From the NCBI GenBank assembly GCA_963781895.1, contig CAWAIM010000054.1, positions 1 to 64,000 on the forward strand: 64,000 nt of DNA, read 5' to 3'. Below are positions 9,064 to 18,761 of this stretch, one piece after another. The stretch's first letter is position 1; the number at the start of each line of letters is the position of its first letter. This stretch comes from Roseiarcus sp963781895 (GTDB lineage Bacteria; Pseudomonadota; Alphaproteobacteria; Rhizobiales; Beijerinckiaceae). The notes beneath the pieces are model-generated. The model saw only the letters and a program-made list of their open reading frames with translations. It searched no databases and was not told the DNA's origin. The position numbers and the translations under genes were made by a program.

Positions 9064-10389
9064 TCACCCCTTGGCGGTTCTGCGGCGGTAGAAGGTGTCA
9101 AGGCCGACCGCGCCGACGAGCACGACGCCGACCACCATTTGCTGATAAGCCGAATCGAAGCCAAGCAGCACCATGCCCGACTGCAGCGACTGGATGACGA
9201 CTGCGCCGATCAGAGCTCCGTAGATCGTGCCGACGCCGCCAGCGAGCGAGGTGCCGCCGATCACCGCGGCGGCGATAACATAGAGTTCGTCGAACTGCCC
9301 GAGCACGTTGGTCGCCGAATCGAGGCGCGCAGAATTGATGCACGCCGCGATCGCCGCCAACGCGCCCATCAGCGCGAAGACCAGGACGGTGATCTTCCTG
9401 GTGTTGATGCCGGCGAGTTCCGCGGCCTCCGGATTGCCGCCGATTGCATAGACATAGCGGCCGAACCGGGTGCGCCGCGCGAGGAACGTCATTGCCACTC
9501 CCGCGACCAGCGCCATCAGCACGGGGATGGCGTAGCCGGTCGAAATGAACAATCCTCCTTCTGGCACGGGAATGTTGTGATCAGCCGCGTATTTCGCCGC
9601 CACCCGCTCAGGCCACGGATAGGCGTTGACGATCGCGGTTGCGCCGATGACGATGAAACACCCAACGACCGCGATCAGATATTCCGCCCAAATCGGCCGT
9701 TGTGGGAAGCGGAACCGCGCCCGCCTTTGTCGCCCGGCGTAGAGGCCGAACACGATGCCCACGCAGACGAGCGCGCACAGCGCCCAGCTCGCCGCCGCCC
9801 CGATCGAGCCATGCGGTCCGCCGCCCATCAAGGCGAAGCGGTCGTCGAGCGGCGCGATGGTCTGACCCGTCGTCACCCACCACGCCGCGCCGCGCCAGAA
9901 CAATTGCCCGCCAAGGGTGACAATGAAAGCGGGAATGCCGAGATAGGCGACGAGCGAGCCCTGAAAGGCGCCGATCGCCGCGCCGATCGCCACGCCCAGA
10001 ATGACCGCGATGATCCAGATTGAAGGATTGTCGAGGCCGAGATACTTCGGCAGGACATAGACCTGCGCGACGCCGATGATTGTCGAAACAAAGCCGATAA
10101 TCGATCCGACCGAAAGGTCGATATGGCGCATCACGATGATGAGAACCATGCCGGTCGCCATGATGGCGATCGCGGAGGTCTGAACCGACAGGTTCCAGAG
10201 ATTGCGCGGCGTCAGGAACAGGCCCTCGCCGTTGGCGATCACCGTATAAAGGTGGAACCCGACCCAGATCAGCACCAAGGCGCCGATCATGCCGAGCATG
10301 CGGGTGTCGACCTCGGTCGCCCGCAGCAACCTGCGGATGGCTGGCTCATTCGGGGCGGCGCTTGTCGCGCCCGGCGCTGCAGAGGTCAT
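9064..10389 (-). CDS. xylH: Xylose-type sugar ABC importer, permease
   Basis: 441 residues, hydrophobic, BPD_transp_2 family, with some ten or more membrane spans. The GTSLAGGVGTIYGALIGAVV block near the end is the family signature. The length and the insert around residues 200-290 fit XylH rather than the shorter RbsC/FrcC. It sits between the binding protein and the ATPase. A gap of 130 bases separates it from xylF, enough for a stem-loop that lets the binding protein be made in excess, but I could not identify one with confidence. Confidence 0.88.
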   Translation of the reverse strand: MTSAAPGATSAAPNEPAIRRLLRATEVDTRMLGMIGALVLIWVGFHLYTVIANGEGLFLTPRNLWNLSVQTSAIAIMATGMVLIIVMRHIDLSVGSIIGFVSTIIGVAQVYVLPKYLGLDNPSIWIIAVILGVAIGAAIGAFQGSLVAYLGIPAFIVTLGGQLFWRGAAWWVTTGQTIAPLDDRFALMGGGPHGSIGAAASWALCALVCVGIVFGLYAGRQRRARFRFPQRPIWAEYLIAVVGCFIVIGATAIVNAYPWPERVAAKYAADHNIPVPEGGLFISTGYAIPVLMALVAGVAMTFLARRTRFGRYVYAIGGNPEAAELAGINTRKITVLVFALMGALAAIAACINSARLDSATNVLGQFDELYVIAAAVIGGTSLAGGVGTIYGALIGAVVIQSLQSGMVLLGFDSAYQQMVVGVVLVGAVGLDTFYRRRTAKG

Positions 10390-10519
10390 GCCCCCTCCCG
10401 ATCTTCATTTTGGATCGACGCTGCCGCAAGCATCGCGGACGTCGTTGTCCTAAGAGAAAGCCACGTCGCCGTCAGGGCGGCGCGGCCTTTGTCTATCGTT
10501 CCGTTAGGACGCGGTCAAT

Positions 10520-11569
10520 TCACTTGCAGAAGGCGTTCGCGCCGGGCTTTACCCCAGCGCAGACTTCCGCCTTAGTGATCCAGCCCTTGTCGACGATGAC
10601 GTTGAGATTGTCCTTGGTGACGGCGAGCGGAGTCAACAGGATGCCGTTGACCTTGACCCCCTTGGCGCCGCCAGTGAAGGGCTTGACCATCGGGATGTCG
10701 GTCATCTTCTTGCCGTCCGCGAGCGCGACGGCCGCCTCGCCCGAAACCCTGCCGAGGTCGCGAGCGTCCTTCCAGATTGACACGGTCTGGGTGCCGAGCG
10801 CGATGCGGTTGATGGCGGCGTGGTCGCCGTCCTGACCCGAGACCGGAACGACGCCCGCGAGCCCTTGCGCGGAGAGCGCGGCGACTACGCCGCCGGCCAT
10901 GCCGTCGTTTTCGCAGACCACCGCGTCGACCTTATTGTTATTCTTGGTAAGGATTTGCTCCATGTTCTTCTGCGCGTTGTCGGGCTTCCAGCCGTCGGTG
11001 TAGGATTCGCCGACGTTCTTGATTTTGCCGGCGGTGATCGCGGGCTTCAGGACTTCCATGATCCCGGAGAACAGGAAGTCCGCGTTCGGGTCGCCCTTGT
11101 CGCCCTTGATGAAGGCGTAGTTGCCCGCGGGCTTGGCGGCTTCGATCGCCTTGGCCATCATGCGGCCGACACCGACGTTGTCGAAGGTGATGTAGAGAAC
11201 GTTCGGGCTCTCGATCAGGCGGTCGTAAGCGATGACCGGAATGCCCTCGTCGTTGGCCTTCTTGACCGCTGGCAGAATCGCTTCCGAGTCCATTGCGAGG
11301 ACGATGAGCACATTGGCGCCCTTCGAGATGAGGCTCTCGACGTCTGTGAGCTGCTTGGTCGGGGAACCTTGCGCGTCAGCCGAGATATACTTGGCCCCGT
11401 GGGCCGCGAGAGCCTTCTTGATTGCCGCCTCGTCGGTCTTCCAACGCTCTTCCTGAAAGTTCGACCAGGAGACGCCGACCGTCACGTCCTTGGCCATCGC
11501 GGCCAGAGACGTCAGGCTCACCGAAGCGAATAGCGCCGCCCCGAGAGTCAACGCTTTGAGAATTTTCAT
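10520..11569 (-). CDS. xylF: Periplasmic sugar-binding protein, XylF-like
   Basis: 349 residues. The start is a Sec signal (MKILKALTLGAALFASVSL...AMA) followed by the periplasmic-binding fold: DVTVGVSWSNFQEERWKTDE, VIAYDRLIESPNVLYITFDN (strongly XylF-like), VVCENDGMAGGVVAAL and VVPVSGQDGDHAAINRI. The ATG at 11569 is preceded by GAGGAAAT at a good distance. D-xylose is the most likely ligand by similarity, but a related pentose cannot be excluded. First gene of the operon. Confidence 0.9.
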   Translation of the reverse strand: MKILKALTLGAALFASVSLTSLAAMAKDVTVGVSWSNFQEERWKTDEAAIKKALAAHGAKYISADAQGSPTKQLTDVESLISKGANVLIVLAMDSEAILPAVKKANDEGIPVIAYDRLIESPNVLYITFDNVGVGRMMAKAIEAAKPAGNYAFIKGDKGDPNADFLFSGIMEVLKPAITAGKIKNVGESYTDGWKPDNAQKNMEQILTKNNNKVDAVVCENDGMAGGVVAALSAQGLAGVVPVSGQDGDHAAINRIALGTQTVSIWKDARDLGRVSGEAAVALADGKKMTDIPMVKPFTGGAKGVKVNGILLTPLAVTKDNLNVIVDKGWITKAEVCAGVKPGANAFCK

Positions 11570-11877
11570 GAGATTTCCTCCACTCGAGATCCTTTGAGGA
11601 CCGTTAGGAACTTTTGGACCGCACACTGCCCTGACGGTCGCGCGGGATACACACCGTACCTCTCAATCAAGCGCTCGCGCAACCGGTCGAAGGGACCGGA
11701 TCGCCTCAACTATCGACTAATTGAGCGCGGACGGGCCCCGCAAACTGCGCCCGTCGCAGGATGGATGCAGAGCTATTGGCCCGGGTCCCTCTTGCGACCG
11801 CGGCTTCGGTCGTGAAAGGATGGAAGGAGTACCCGGCGACTTGCCCGGGGCGAGCCCGCGCGTACCCATAGCGAGGC

Positions 11878-13308
11878 ATGACGGAGATGAAACGACGCCC
11901 CGGATCATCCGCCGTGCTCGGCGTCTTTGTCGGCCTTTTCGCGGCCGGAGCCGCGGCCGGCGGCAGTTGGGATGAGCGTGTCTTCACATCGCACCTCGAT
12001 TTTGACTCTCTCGCTGCCGCCGGTCCTTCCGCGCTCCCCGCCCTGATCGAGCGCGGGCGTCAGCTGTTCAAGGCGAAATTCACCACTGTGGACGGCGCCG
12101 GCCGGCCGAAGGCGACCCAGGCAATCATCCCGACTAAGCGCAAGAGCGGAGTCAATCCGCCTTTCAGCCGCACCAGCGGGCCCAACTCGAACTCCTGCTT
12201 CGGCTGCCACAACGATCCGATCGAGGGCGGATCGGGCGACGACGTTGCCAACGCCTTCGTCTCGGAGGGTTTCGAGAGCGCGCAATTCGACAACATCGAT
12301 CCGTCGTTCTCGAGCGAACGGCACACCATCGCGCTCATGGGCGCGGGGCTCGTCGAACTGCTGGCGCGCGAAATGACCGCGGACTTGCAGGCCATCCGCT
12401 CGGACGCCGTCAAGCGCTCCTACACCTCGGGCGAGAACGTTCGCGCGGACCTCGTCAGCAAGGGCGTGCGATTCGGCTGGATCGTCGCCCATCCGGACGG
12501 GATCGTCGATCTCGACTCGGTCGAGGGCGTCGACGCGGACCTCATCGTCCGCCCGTTCAGCCGCAAGGGCGTATTCACGTCGCTGCGCCAGTTCACCATC
12601 AACGCGCTCAACGTCCATCATGGGATGGAGGCGGTCGAGCGCTTCGGAGTGCGGTGGACCGGGAGCCACGATTTCGCCGAGAGCGGCGTCCCGGACGCCG
12701 TGACGGCCGGCGACGTCTCCGCCCTGGTCGCGTTTCAGGCGACCCTGCCGCCGCCGACGGTGAAGGCCGATTTGCCCGACGATTGGCGGGCGGCGGCAAA
12801 AGCAGGCGCCAGGGATTTCGAGGCCATCGGCTGCGCGTCATGCCACATGGAGACGTTGCCGCTGAAATCGCTCGTCTTCACCGATCCTGCGCCCTACGAC
12901 ATGGCGGGGACCCTGCGAGATTCCGAGGTGAAAGCTCCGATTCGGATCGACCTCGGCGCCTTGCCCTTCGCCAAGACACTGAAGAGGAACGACAAGGGCG
13001 AGTGGCTGATCCCCCTCTACAGCGACCTCAAGCGCCATCTCGTCGTCGACGATACGGTCAGCGCGCTCGGCAACGAGTTGCAGGCCCAACGCTTCGTCGA
13101 GCGCGACGTCTTCCTGACGCCGCGGCTGTGGGGCGACGGCTCGACGGCGCCTTACGGCCACAACGGCGGGTTCCGTATGCTCGACGAGGTCATCGTGGCG
13201 CATGGCGGCGACGCGCGCTTTTCGCGCGACGCCTATGTGGCGCTCGACAAGGGCCAACGCGACGGCATCGTCGCGTTTCTGCGTTCGCTCGTCATCGAGC
13301 CGCCGTGA
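11878..13308 (+). CDS. Exported di-haem oxidoreductase (DHOR/DUF1111 family)
   Basis: 476 residues with an N-terminal signal segment (SAVLGVFVGLFAAGAAAGG) and two c-type haem sites, CFGCH (107-111) and CASCH (319-323), in the layout of the DUF1111 'thiol oxidoreductase'/di-haem oxidoreductase family, distantly related to MauG and cytochrome c peroxidases. The end has TPRLWGDGSTAPYGHNGGF, the third conserved block. It should act in the periplasm; the substrate is unknown. The stop overlaps the next gene's start by one base (TGATG), so it is coupled to the CRTAC1-like protein that follows. Confidence 0.87.
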   Translation: MTEMKRRPGSSAVLGVFVGLFAAGAAAGGSWDERVFTSHLDFDSLAAAGPSALPALIERGRQLFKAKFTTVDGAGRPKATQAIIPTKRKSGVNPPFSRTSGPNSNSCFGCHNDPIEGGSGDDVANAFVSEGFESAQFDNIDPSFSSERHTIALMGAGLVELLAREMTADLQAIRSDAVKRSYTSGENVRADLVSKGVRFGWIVAHPDGIVDLDSVEGVDADLIVRPFSRKGVFTSLRQFTINALNVHHGMEAVERFGVRWTGSHDFAESGVPDAVTAGDVSALVAFQATLPPPTVKADLPDDWRAAAKAGARDFEAIGCASCHMETLPLKSLVFTDPAPYDMAGTLRDSEVKAPIRIDLGALPFAKTLKRNDKGEWLIPLYSDLKRHLVVDDTVSALGNELQAQRFVERDVFLTPRLWGDGSTAPYGHNGGFRMLDEVIVAHGGDARFSRDAYVALDKGQRDGIVAFLRSLVIEPP

Positions 13309-14960
13309 TGCGGATCGTCTTTTTGGTCCTCGCCGCCTTGATCGGCCTCGCGGGCGCCCGGGCCGCCGACAGTCCGCCGAAGCCGCTCGGCGACGTGCCG
13401 CTGATGCACGAGGAGGCCCAGGCGGCGGGCGTACACAGCGTCTATGACGGTCCGTGGGAATTCTTCGTCGGCGGCGGCGGCGCGGCGCTCGACTGCGACG
13501 GCTCGGGCTTTCCCTCGGTGTTTCTGGCCGGCGGGAAAAATGCGGCGCGGCTCTTCGTCAACAGGTCGAAGGCCGGCGGGCCGCTCAAATTCGAGGAAAA
13601 GCCGCTCACTTTCGATACTGGCCGTCACGAGACCGAGAACATAATCGGCGCCTATCCGATCGACATCGACGGCGACGGCCGCATGGATCTGTTCGTGCTG
13701 CGTGTCGGCGGCAACCTCTTGCTCAAGGGCGGCCCGGATTGCACGTTCACCATCGCCAACAAGGAATGGAATTTCGACGGCGATCCCGGCTGGACGACGT
13801 CGTTTGCCGCCGAGTGGGAGCCGGGGCAGAAGTTCCCGACGTTGGCGATCGGCCATTACGTCGATCGCAACGCGCCGGGGTCGCCCTGGGGCACCTGCGA
13901 GGAGAACTCGCTCTATCGACCTCAAGCCGGAGACCAGCCGGACTATTCCGTCCGGACGCCTCTCGCGCCCGGCTTCTGCGCGCTTTCGATGCTGTTCACC
14001 GACTGGAACAAGTCGGGCGTTCCATCGCTTCGCGTCTCCAACGACCGGCAATATTATCGCGGCGGCGAGGAGCAGATGTGGCGCGTCGAGCCGGGCAAGA
14101 CGCCAAGGCTCTATACCCGCGCCGACGGCTGGCGGCATCTGTCGATCTTCGGCATGGGCATCGCCGAGGGCGACATCGACGGCTCGGGCTATCCCGAATA
14201 TTTCCTCACCTCGATGGGTGACGAAAAGCTGCAGAAGCTCGATCCGGAAGCGGGCCGCGGCGAGGCGCCGATCTACCGCGATATCGCCGGCGAAGTCGGC
14301 GCGACCGCCCATATCCCCTATACCGGCGGCGACAAGCGGCCCTCGACAGCATGGCACGCGGAATTCGCCGACTTCAACAACGACGGCCTCAGCGACATCT
14401 TCGTCTCCAAGGGCAATCTCGAGCAGATGCCGGACTTTGCCGCCCGCGATCCGAGCAACCTGTTGCTCGGCCAATGGAGCGGCAAATTCGCCGAGGCCGG
14501 CGATCAGGCGGGAATCGCCTGCGACGCCAAGGGCCGCGGCGCGCTGATCGCCGATTTCAACCTCGACGGAATGCTCGACATCCTGCAGATGAACCGCGGC
14601 TCGAACGTTGCGCTGTTCCGCAACCTGGGCGCGAAGAATGGCGACAGGCCGCCGATACCGATGGGCAACTGGACCGAGATCAGGCTCGTGGAGCCCAATC
14701 CTAACCGCAACGCGGTCGGAGCCAAGATTTCGGTGAAGACCGGAACGCGCACCCAGACTCGCGTCGTTCAAGTCGGCGGCGGCGACGCTTCGGGACATTC
14801 GGGCTGGATCCACGTCGGCCTCGGCACCGCCGAGCGGGCGGAAATCCGCGTCCAATGGCCCGACGGCGAGTGGAGCGCTACGTATCGCGTCTTCGCCAAT
14901 CAGTTCGTCGTCGTCGACCGCGCGAAGCCCCAGGCAGCGTATTGGTACCCGGGACGATAG
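13308..14960 (+). CDS. Secreted CRTAC1/ASPIC-type repeat protein (FG-GAP/VCBS repeats, UnbV domain)
   Basis: 550 residues. The signal peptide is MRIVFLVLAALIGLAGARAA. Several calcium-type FG-GAP blades are visible: DCDGSGFPSVFLAG, DIDGDGRMDLFVLR, DIDGSGYPEYFLTS, DFNNDGLSDIFVSKG, DFNLDGMLDILQMNRG. The end (NRNAVGAKISVKTG, then HVGLGTAERAEIRVQWPDG) is the ASPIC/UnbV domain. Such proteins form extracytoplasmic beta-propellers of unknown function. The one-base overlap with the upstream di-haem oxidoreductase argues that they work together in the periplasm. No transporter or membrane anchor is visible. Confidence 0.87.
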   Translation: MRIVFLVLAALIGLAGARAADSPPKPLGDVPLMHEEAQAAGVHSVYDGPWEFFVGGGGAALDCDGSGFPSVFLAGGKNAARLFVNRSKAGGPLKFEEKPLTFDTGRHETENIIGAYPIDIDGDGRMDLFVLRVGGNLLLKGGPDCTFTIANKEWNFDGDPGWTTSFAAEWEPGQKFPTLAIGHYVDRNAPGSPWGTCEENSLYRPQAGDQPDYSVRTPLAPGFCALSMLFTDWNKSGVPSLRVSNDRQYYRGGEEQMWRVEPGKTPRLYTRADGWRHLSIFGMGIAEGDIDGSGYPEYFLTSMGDEKLQKLDPEAGRGEAPIYRDIAGEVGATAHIPYTGGDKRPSTAWHAEFADFNNDGLSDIFVSKGNLEQMPDFAARDPSNLLLGQWSGKFAEAGDQAGIACDAKGRGALIADFNLDGMLDILQMNRGSNVALFRNLGAKNGDRPPIPMGNWTEIRLVEPNPNRNAVGAKISVKTGTRTQTRVVQVGGGDASGHSGWIHVGLGTAERAEIRVQWPDGEWSATYRVFANQFVVVDRAKPQAAYWYPGR

Positions 14961-15230
14961 CATTCGAACGCGGTCGTCAGGCCGCAATCTGTAAGACTGC
15001 GAGACCGCGCCGTTTGGTTGGCGCCTGTGCCGCCACGACCGCGAGTTCTGGCCGAATTGGAGGCGTCCTAACAGTTGCGGGTGGCCCAGCAGGCTGTCGT
15101 CAGAGAAATTGACGCTTTGGCGATCATGCCGGCCTTGCTCTAAATTCCCCCCGGCTTGATCGGGTTTCCTTGCGGCTGGGATTTCACGCGCGAGAAAAAC
15201 ATTATGATAAGCGTATTTTATATGTCTGCG

Positions 15231-15854
15231 CTATGCCGCCGTCACTCCGCCCAGGATCGTCTCGATCACCTGGCGCTTGGCGCGTTCGAAGGCCGCGTCG
15301 TCGAGCGGCTTGCCGCCGTTGAGCGTCGCCATTTCATGGGCGGCGTTGGCGTATTGCTGCGTCGTCGCCCAGATCATGTAGAAGAGGACCTTCGGCTCGA
15401 TCGGCCTGAGCTTGCCGGCCGCGACCCAGCGGCGCACGACCCGTTCGCGCGAGGCGACCCATTCGGTCAGCGTCGTGTCGAGGAAGTCCTGGATGATCGG
15501 CGCGCCGCGCATGATCTCCGCCGACCAGATCCGCGAGGCCAGCGGCATTTCACGCGCCAAATCCATTTTCGCGCCGATATACGCCTCGAGCGCCTGGCGA
15601 GGGTCTTCGCTGGCATCGAACGACGAGGCCGCGGCGAGCCAGGCGTTGAGCACCCGCTCGACGACGGCGCGATAGAGCCCTTCCTTGGTGGCGAAATAAT
15701 AGTGCAGATTGGCCTTCGGCACTCCCGCGCGCCGGGCGATCGCCGCCGTCGTCGCGCCCGCGAATCCCAGTTCGGCGAAGACCGACTCGGCCGCCTGAAG
15801 CAGGGCCCGCTCATTCACCTCGCGGATGTTCGGTCTCGGTTTCGCCCGCGCCAT
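15231..15854 (-). CDS. rutR: TetR-family regulator, RutR-like
   Basis: 207 residues. The N-terminal helix-turn-helix is LLQAAESVFAELGFAGATTAAIARRAGVPKANLHYYF (read around residues 18-54), and the C-terminal half (MPLASRIWSAEIMRGAPII, FYMIWATTQQYA) resembles RutR, the repressor released by uracil/thymine. Context supports this: it is divergent from the pyrimidine-breakdown operon, and an exact RutR-type palindrome lies in the 156-base gap between them. It probably represses that operon and perhaps itself. Confidence 0.88.
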   Translation of the reverse strand: MARAKPRPNIREVNERALLQAAESVFAELGFAGATTAAIARRAGVPKANLHYYFATKEGLYRAVVERVLNAWLAAASSFDASEDPRQALEAYIGAKMDLAREMPLASRIWSAEIMRGAPIIQDFLDTTLTEWVASRERVVRRWVAAGKLRPIEPKVLFYMIWATTQQYANAAHEMATLNGGKPLDDAAFERAKRQVIETILGGVTAA

Positions 15855-15951
15855 TGGCTCCGCTCGACCGCAAAGGAAAGCCGCCCGCGTCCTTGCGACA
15901 AAAGAAGCCGCAGCGCCGGAACGTTGGGCATTGCTCTAAAGGTTTACGCCA

Positions 15952-15969
15952 TTTGACCATTTGGTCAAA
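15952..15969. promoter_or_regulatory. RutR-type operator
   Basis: An 18-base perfect palindrome whose core is TTGACCA-TT-TGGTCAA, matching the RutR consensus TTGACCAnnTGGTCAA described in E. coli. It is 42 bases ahead of the hydrolase start and 98 bases ahead of the regulator start, placed to control both directions. Confidence 0.88.
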
Positions 15970-16010
15970 CCTATAATAGCGTCCCGAGATCTTAGCGGGA
16001 GCGCTCGGCG

Positions 16011-17256
16011 ATGGCCGATTTGTCGAATGTGAGAGTCAACGGGGCGAGGCTATGGGATTCGCTGATGGAGATGGCGAAGATCGGCGCAACGCCCAAAGGC
16101 GGATGCAAGCGCCTGACACTCACCGACCTCGACAAGCAAAGCCGCCAACTGTTTAGACGATGGTGCGAGTCCGAGGGGTGCACGGTCAAAGTCGACGAAA
16201 TGGGTAACATGTTTGCCCGGCGCCGCGGCGAGGACGACGCGCTCGCCCCCGTCATGATGGGCAGCCATCTCGACACCCAGCCCACGGGCGGCAAGTTCGA
16301 CGGCGCGCTCGGCGTCCTCGGCGCGCTGGAGGTCGTGCGCTCGCTCAACGACCTGAAGATCAGAACCCGCCGCCCGATCGAAGTCGCCAATTGGACCAAC
16401 GAAGAAGGCTCACGCTACGCGCCGGCGATGATCTCGTCGGGCGTCTTCGCCGGCGCCTACACCAAGGAGTTCGCGTACAATCGTCTCGACGGCGAGGGCA
16501 AAGCGTTCGGCGACGAACTGAAGCGCATCGGCTTCATGGGCGAGGAGCCAGTCGGGGGTCGCCCGGTGCATGCGTTTTTCGAGCTGCATATCGAGCAAGG
16601 GCCGATCCTAGAAGACGAACTCGATCGACGTTGGCGTCGTCACGCATGGGCAGGGTCAGCGGTGGTACGAAATTCGCTTGACCGGCTTCGAGAGCCACGC
16701 CGGCTCTACGCCCATGCCGCGTCGTAAGGACGCCCTTCTCGGCGCAGCGCGGATCGTGGAGCTCGTCAACGCAATCGGCCTGTCGAAGGCGCCGCTCGGG
16801 GTATCGACCGTCGGCATGCTCAATCCCTACCCGAATTCGCGCAACGTCATTCCGGGCGAAGTGTTCATGACTTGCGAGTTCCGCCATCCGATCGACGCCA
16901 CTTTGTCCGAAATGGACGCCGCTTTGTGCCACGGCGTCGAGACGATAACCAAGACGATCGGCCTCACGTACGACCTTAAGCAGGTGTTTTACTATCCGCC
17001 GGTCGCCTTCGACCCTGCTTGCGTCGAGGCGGTGCGACGCGCTGCCGAGCGCTTCGGCTATTCGCATCGCGACATCGTTTCCGGCGCCGGCCATGACGCC
17101 TGCTATCTTGCGCGCGTCGCGCCCACTTCGATGGTCTTTACGCCCTGTGTCGATGGCGTCAGCCACAACGAAAGCGAGGATATCAAGCAAGAATGGTCAA
17201 CGGCCGGCGCCAACGTTTTGATGCATGCGGTGCTCGAAAAGGCTGAGATCGTATAG
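16011..17256 (+). CDS. Zn-dependent carbamoyl-amino-acid hydrolase (beta-ureidopropionase/N-carbamoylase type), one frameshift
   Basis: M20 peptidase-like hydrolase of the hydantoinase/carbamoylase group, which releases CO2 and ammonia from N-carbamoyl-beta-alanine in reductive pyrimidine breakdown. Visible metal and dimer-interface motifs: GSHLDTQPTGGKFDGALGVL, VANWTNEEGSRYAPAM, FFELHIEQGPILEDE, FESHAGSTPMPRRKDAL, SGAGHDACYLA and GVSHNESEDI. The first half and the second half are in different frames, with a break between about 16620 and 16660; together about 415 residues, a full length. The ATG at 16011 follows GGGAGCG. First gene of the putative RutR-controlled operon. Confidence 0.88.
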
Positions 17257-17318
17257 TGACGGCCTTGGGCCCAAGCCCCAGCCTGCATGGGCGAGAATAG
17301 CTAAGAGGAGACTCCAAC

Positions 17319-18747
17319 ATGTCGCTCGTCGTCAAAGGCGGAACGATCGTCACCGCGGATCGGACGTACAAGGCGGACGTGCTCGTCGAAGGCGAGTCTA
17401 TCAAGGCGATTGGCGAAGCGCTGAAAGGCGACAGCTCGCTCGACGCGTCGGACTGCTTCGTCATGCCGGGCGGCATCGATCCGCACACCCATCTCGATAT
17501 GCCGTTCATGGGGACCAATTCCGCCGACAACTACGAGAGCGGCACCAAGGCGGCGCTTTCGGGCGGCACGACGATGGTTGTCGACTTCTGCATCCCGAAT
17601 CGCAATCAACCGCTGATGGAGGCCATGGCCGATTGGGACAAACGGGCCAGGGACGCCGTTGCCGACTATTCCTACCACATGTGCGTCACCTACTGGAACG
17701 ACGAGGTGCGCGAGGACATGGCCAAGGTGGTCAAGGCCGGCGTGACGACCTTCAAGCATTTCATGGCTTACAAAGGGGCGCTGATGGTCAATGACGAGGA
17801 GATGTTCGCCTCGTTCGTGCGCTGCGCCGAAATCGGCGCGATGCCGCTCGTCCACGCCGAAAACGGCGACCTCGTCTTCGCACTGCAGAAACACTACATG
17901 GCCAAGGGGATCACCGGACCGGAAGGCCACGCACTGTCGCGGCCGCCCGACGTCGAAGGCGAAGCCGCCAATCGCGCGATCATGCTTGCCGATCAGGCGG
18001 GGGTGCCGCTCTATATCGTCCACACGTCTTGCATTCAGGCGCATGAAGCGATCGCGCGAGCGCGCGCGCTGGGAAAGCGCGTGTATGGCGAGCCGCTGAT
18101 CCAGCATCTCGTTCTCGACGAAAGCGAGTACTACAATAAGGACTGGCGGCATGCCGCGCGGCGCGTGATGTCGCCGCCCATTCCGAGACAAGATTCATCA
18201 GGACGATCTTTGGAACGGCCTGCGCGCAGGCTCGCTGCAAGTTGTCGCGACCGACCATTGCGCGTTCACCACCAAGCAGAAGGAGCTGGGCCTCGGCGAC
18301 TTCACCAAGATCCCGAACGGCACGGGCGGCCTCGAAGACCGCATGCCGGTCTTATGGACCTATGGCGTCGAGACAGGACGGCTGACGATGAACGAATTCG
18401 TCGCCGTGACCTCGACCAACAGCGCGCGCATCTTGAACATGTATCCGCGCAAGGGCGCGATCATTCCGGGCGCCGACGCCGATATCACAGTCTGGGATCC
18501 CAAGGCCAACAAGACCATCGCGGCCAGGACGCAGCTTTCCGTGATCGACTACAACGTCTTCGAGGGCAAGAAAGTGACAGGTCTGCCGCGCTACACCTTA
18601 TCGCGCGGCGAGGTTGTGTTTCGCGACGGCACGGTTCAGGCCGAACTCGGACGCGGCCGATTCGTCAAGCGCGAGCCGTTCGCTGCGGATGCGCGCGCGC
18701 TGAAGAGGTACAAGGAGTTCACCGCGGCGACAGGCGTCGCGCGGTAA
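17319..18747 (+). CDS. hydA: Dihydropyrimidinase / D-hydantoinase, one frameshift
   Basis: Opens the dihydrouracil/dihydrothymine ring to N-carbamoyl-beta-amino acid, the substrate of the previous gene's product. Signatures: MPGGIDPHTHLDMPFMGT (metal His pair), TTFKHFMAYKGA (the carbamylated metal-bridging Lys in FKHFMAYKG), PLVHAENGD, LYIVHTSC and, in the next frame, VVATDHCAFTTKQKELG (metal Asp). The break lies near 18182; before and after it the homology is uninterrupted, giving about 475 residues. Good AGAGGAG spacing to the ATG. Dihydropyrimidine dehydrogenase, the first enzyme of this pathway, is not in the window. Confidence 0.92.
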
Positions 18748-18761
18748 AAGGCGGGTTAAAG

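Noticed and set aside
8239..10023. A 594-codon open frame antisense to xylG/xylH
   Set aside because: Antisense of two well-supported transporter genes; peptide is Arg/His/Asp-rich without domains.
12654..13307. Upstream extension of the CRTAC1-like reading frame inside the di-haem gene
   Set aside because: The frame is open but lies inside the di-haem oxidoreductase in another frame; the signal peptide and the TGATG overlap fix the start at 13308.
13233..14987. A 584-codon open frame antisense to the CRTAC1-like gene
   Set aside because: Shadow of the FG-GAP repeats, which produce long open antisense frames in high-GC DNA.
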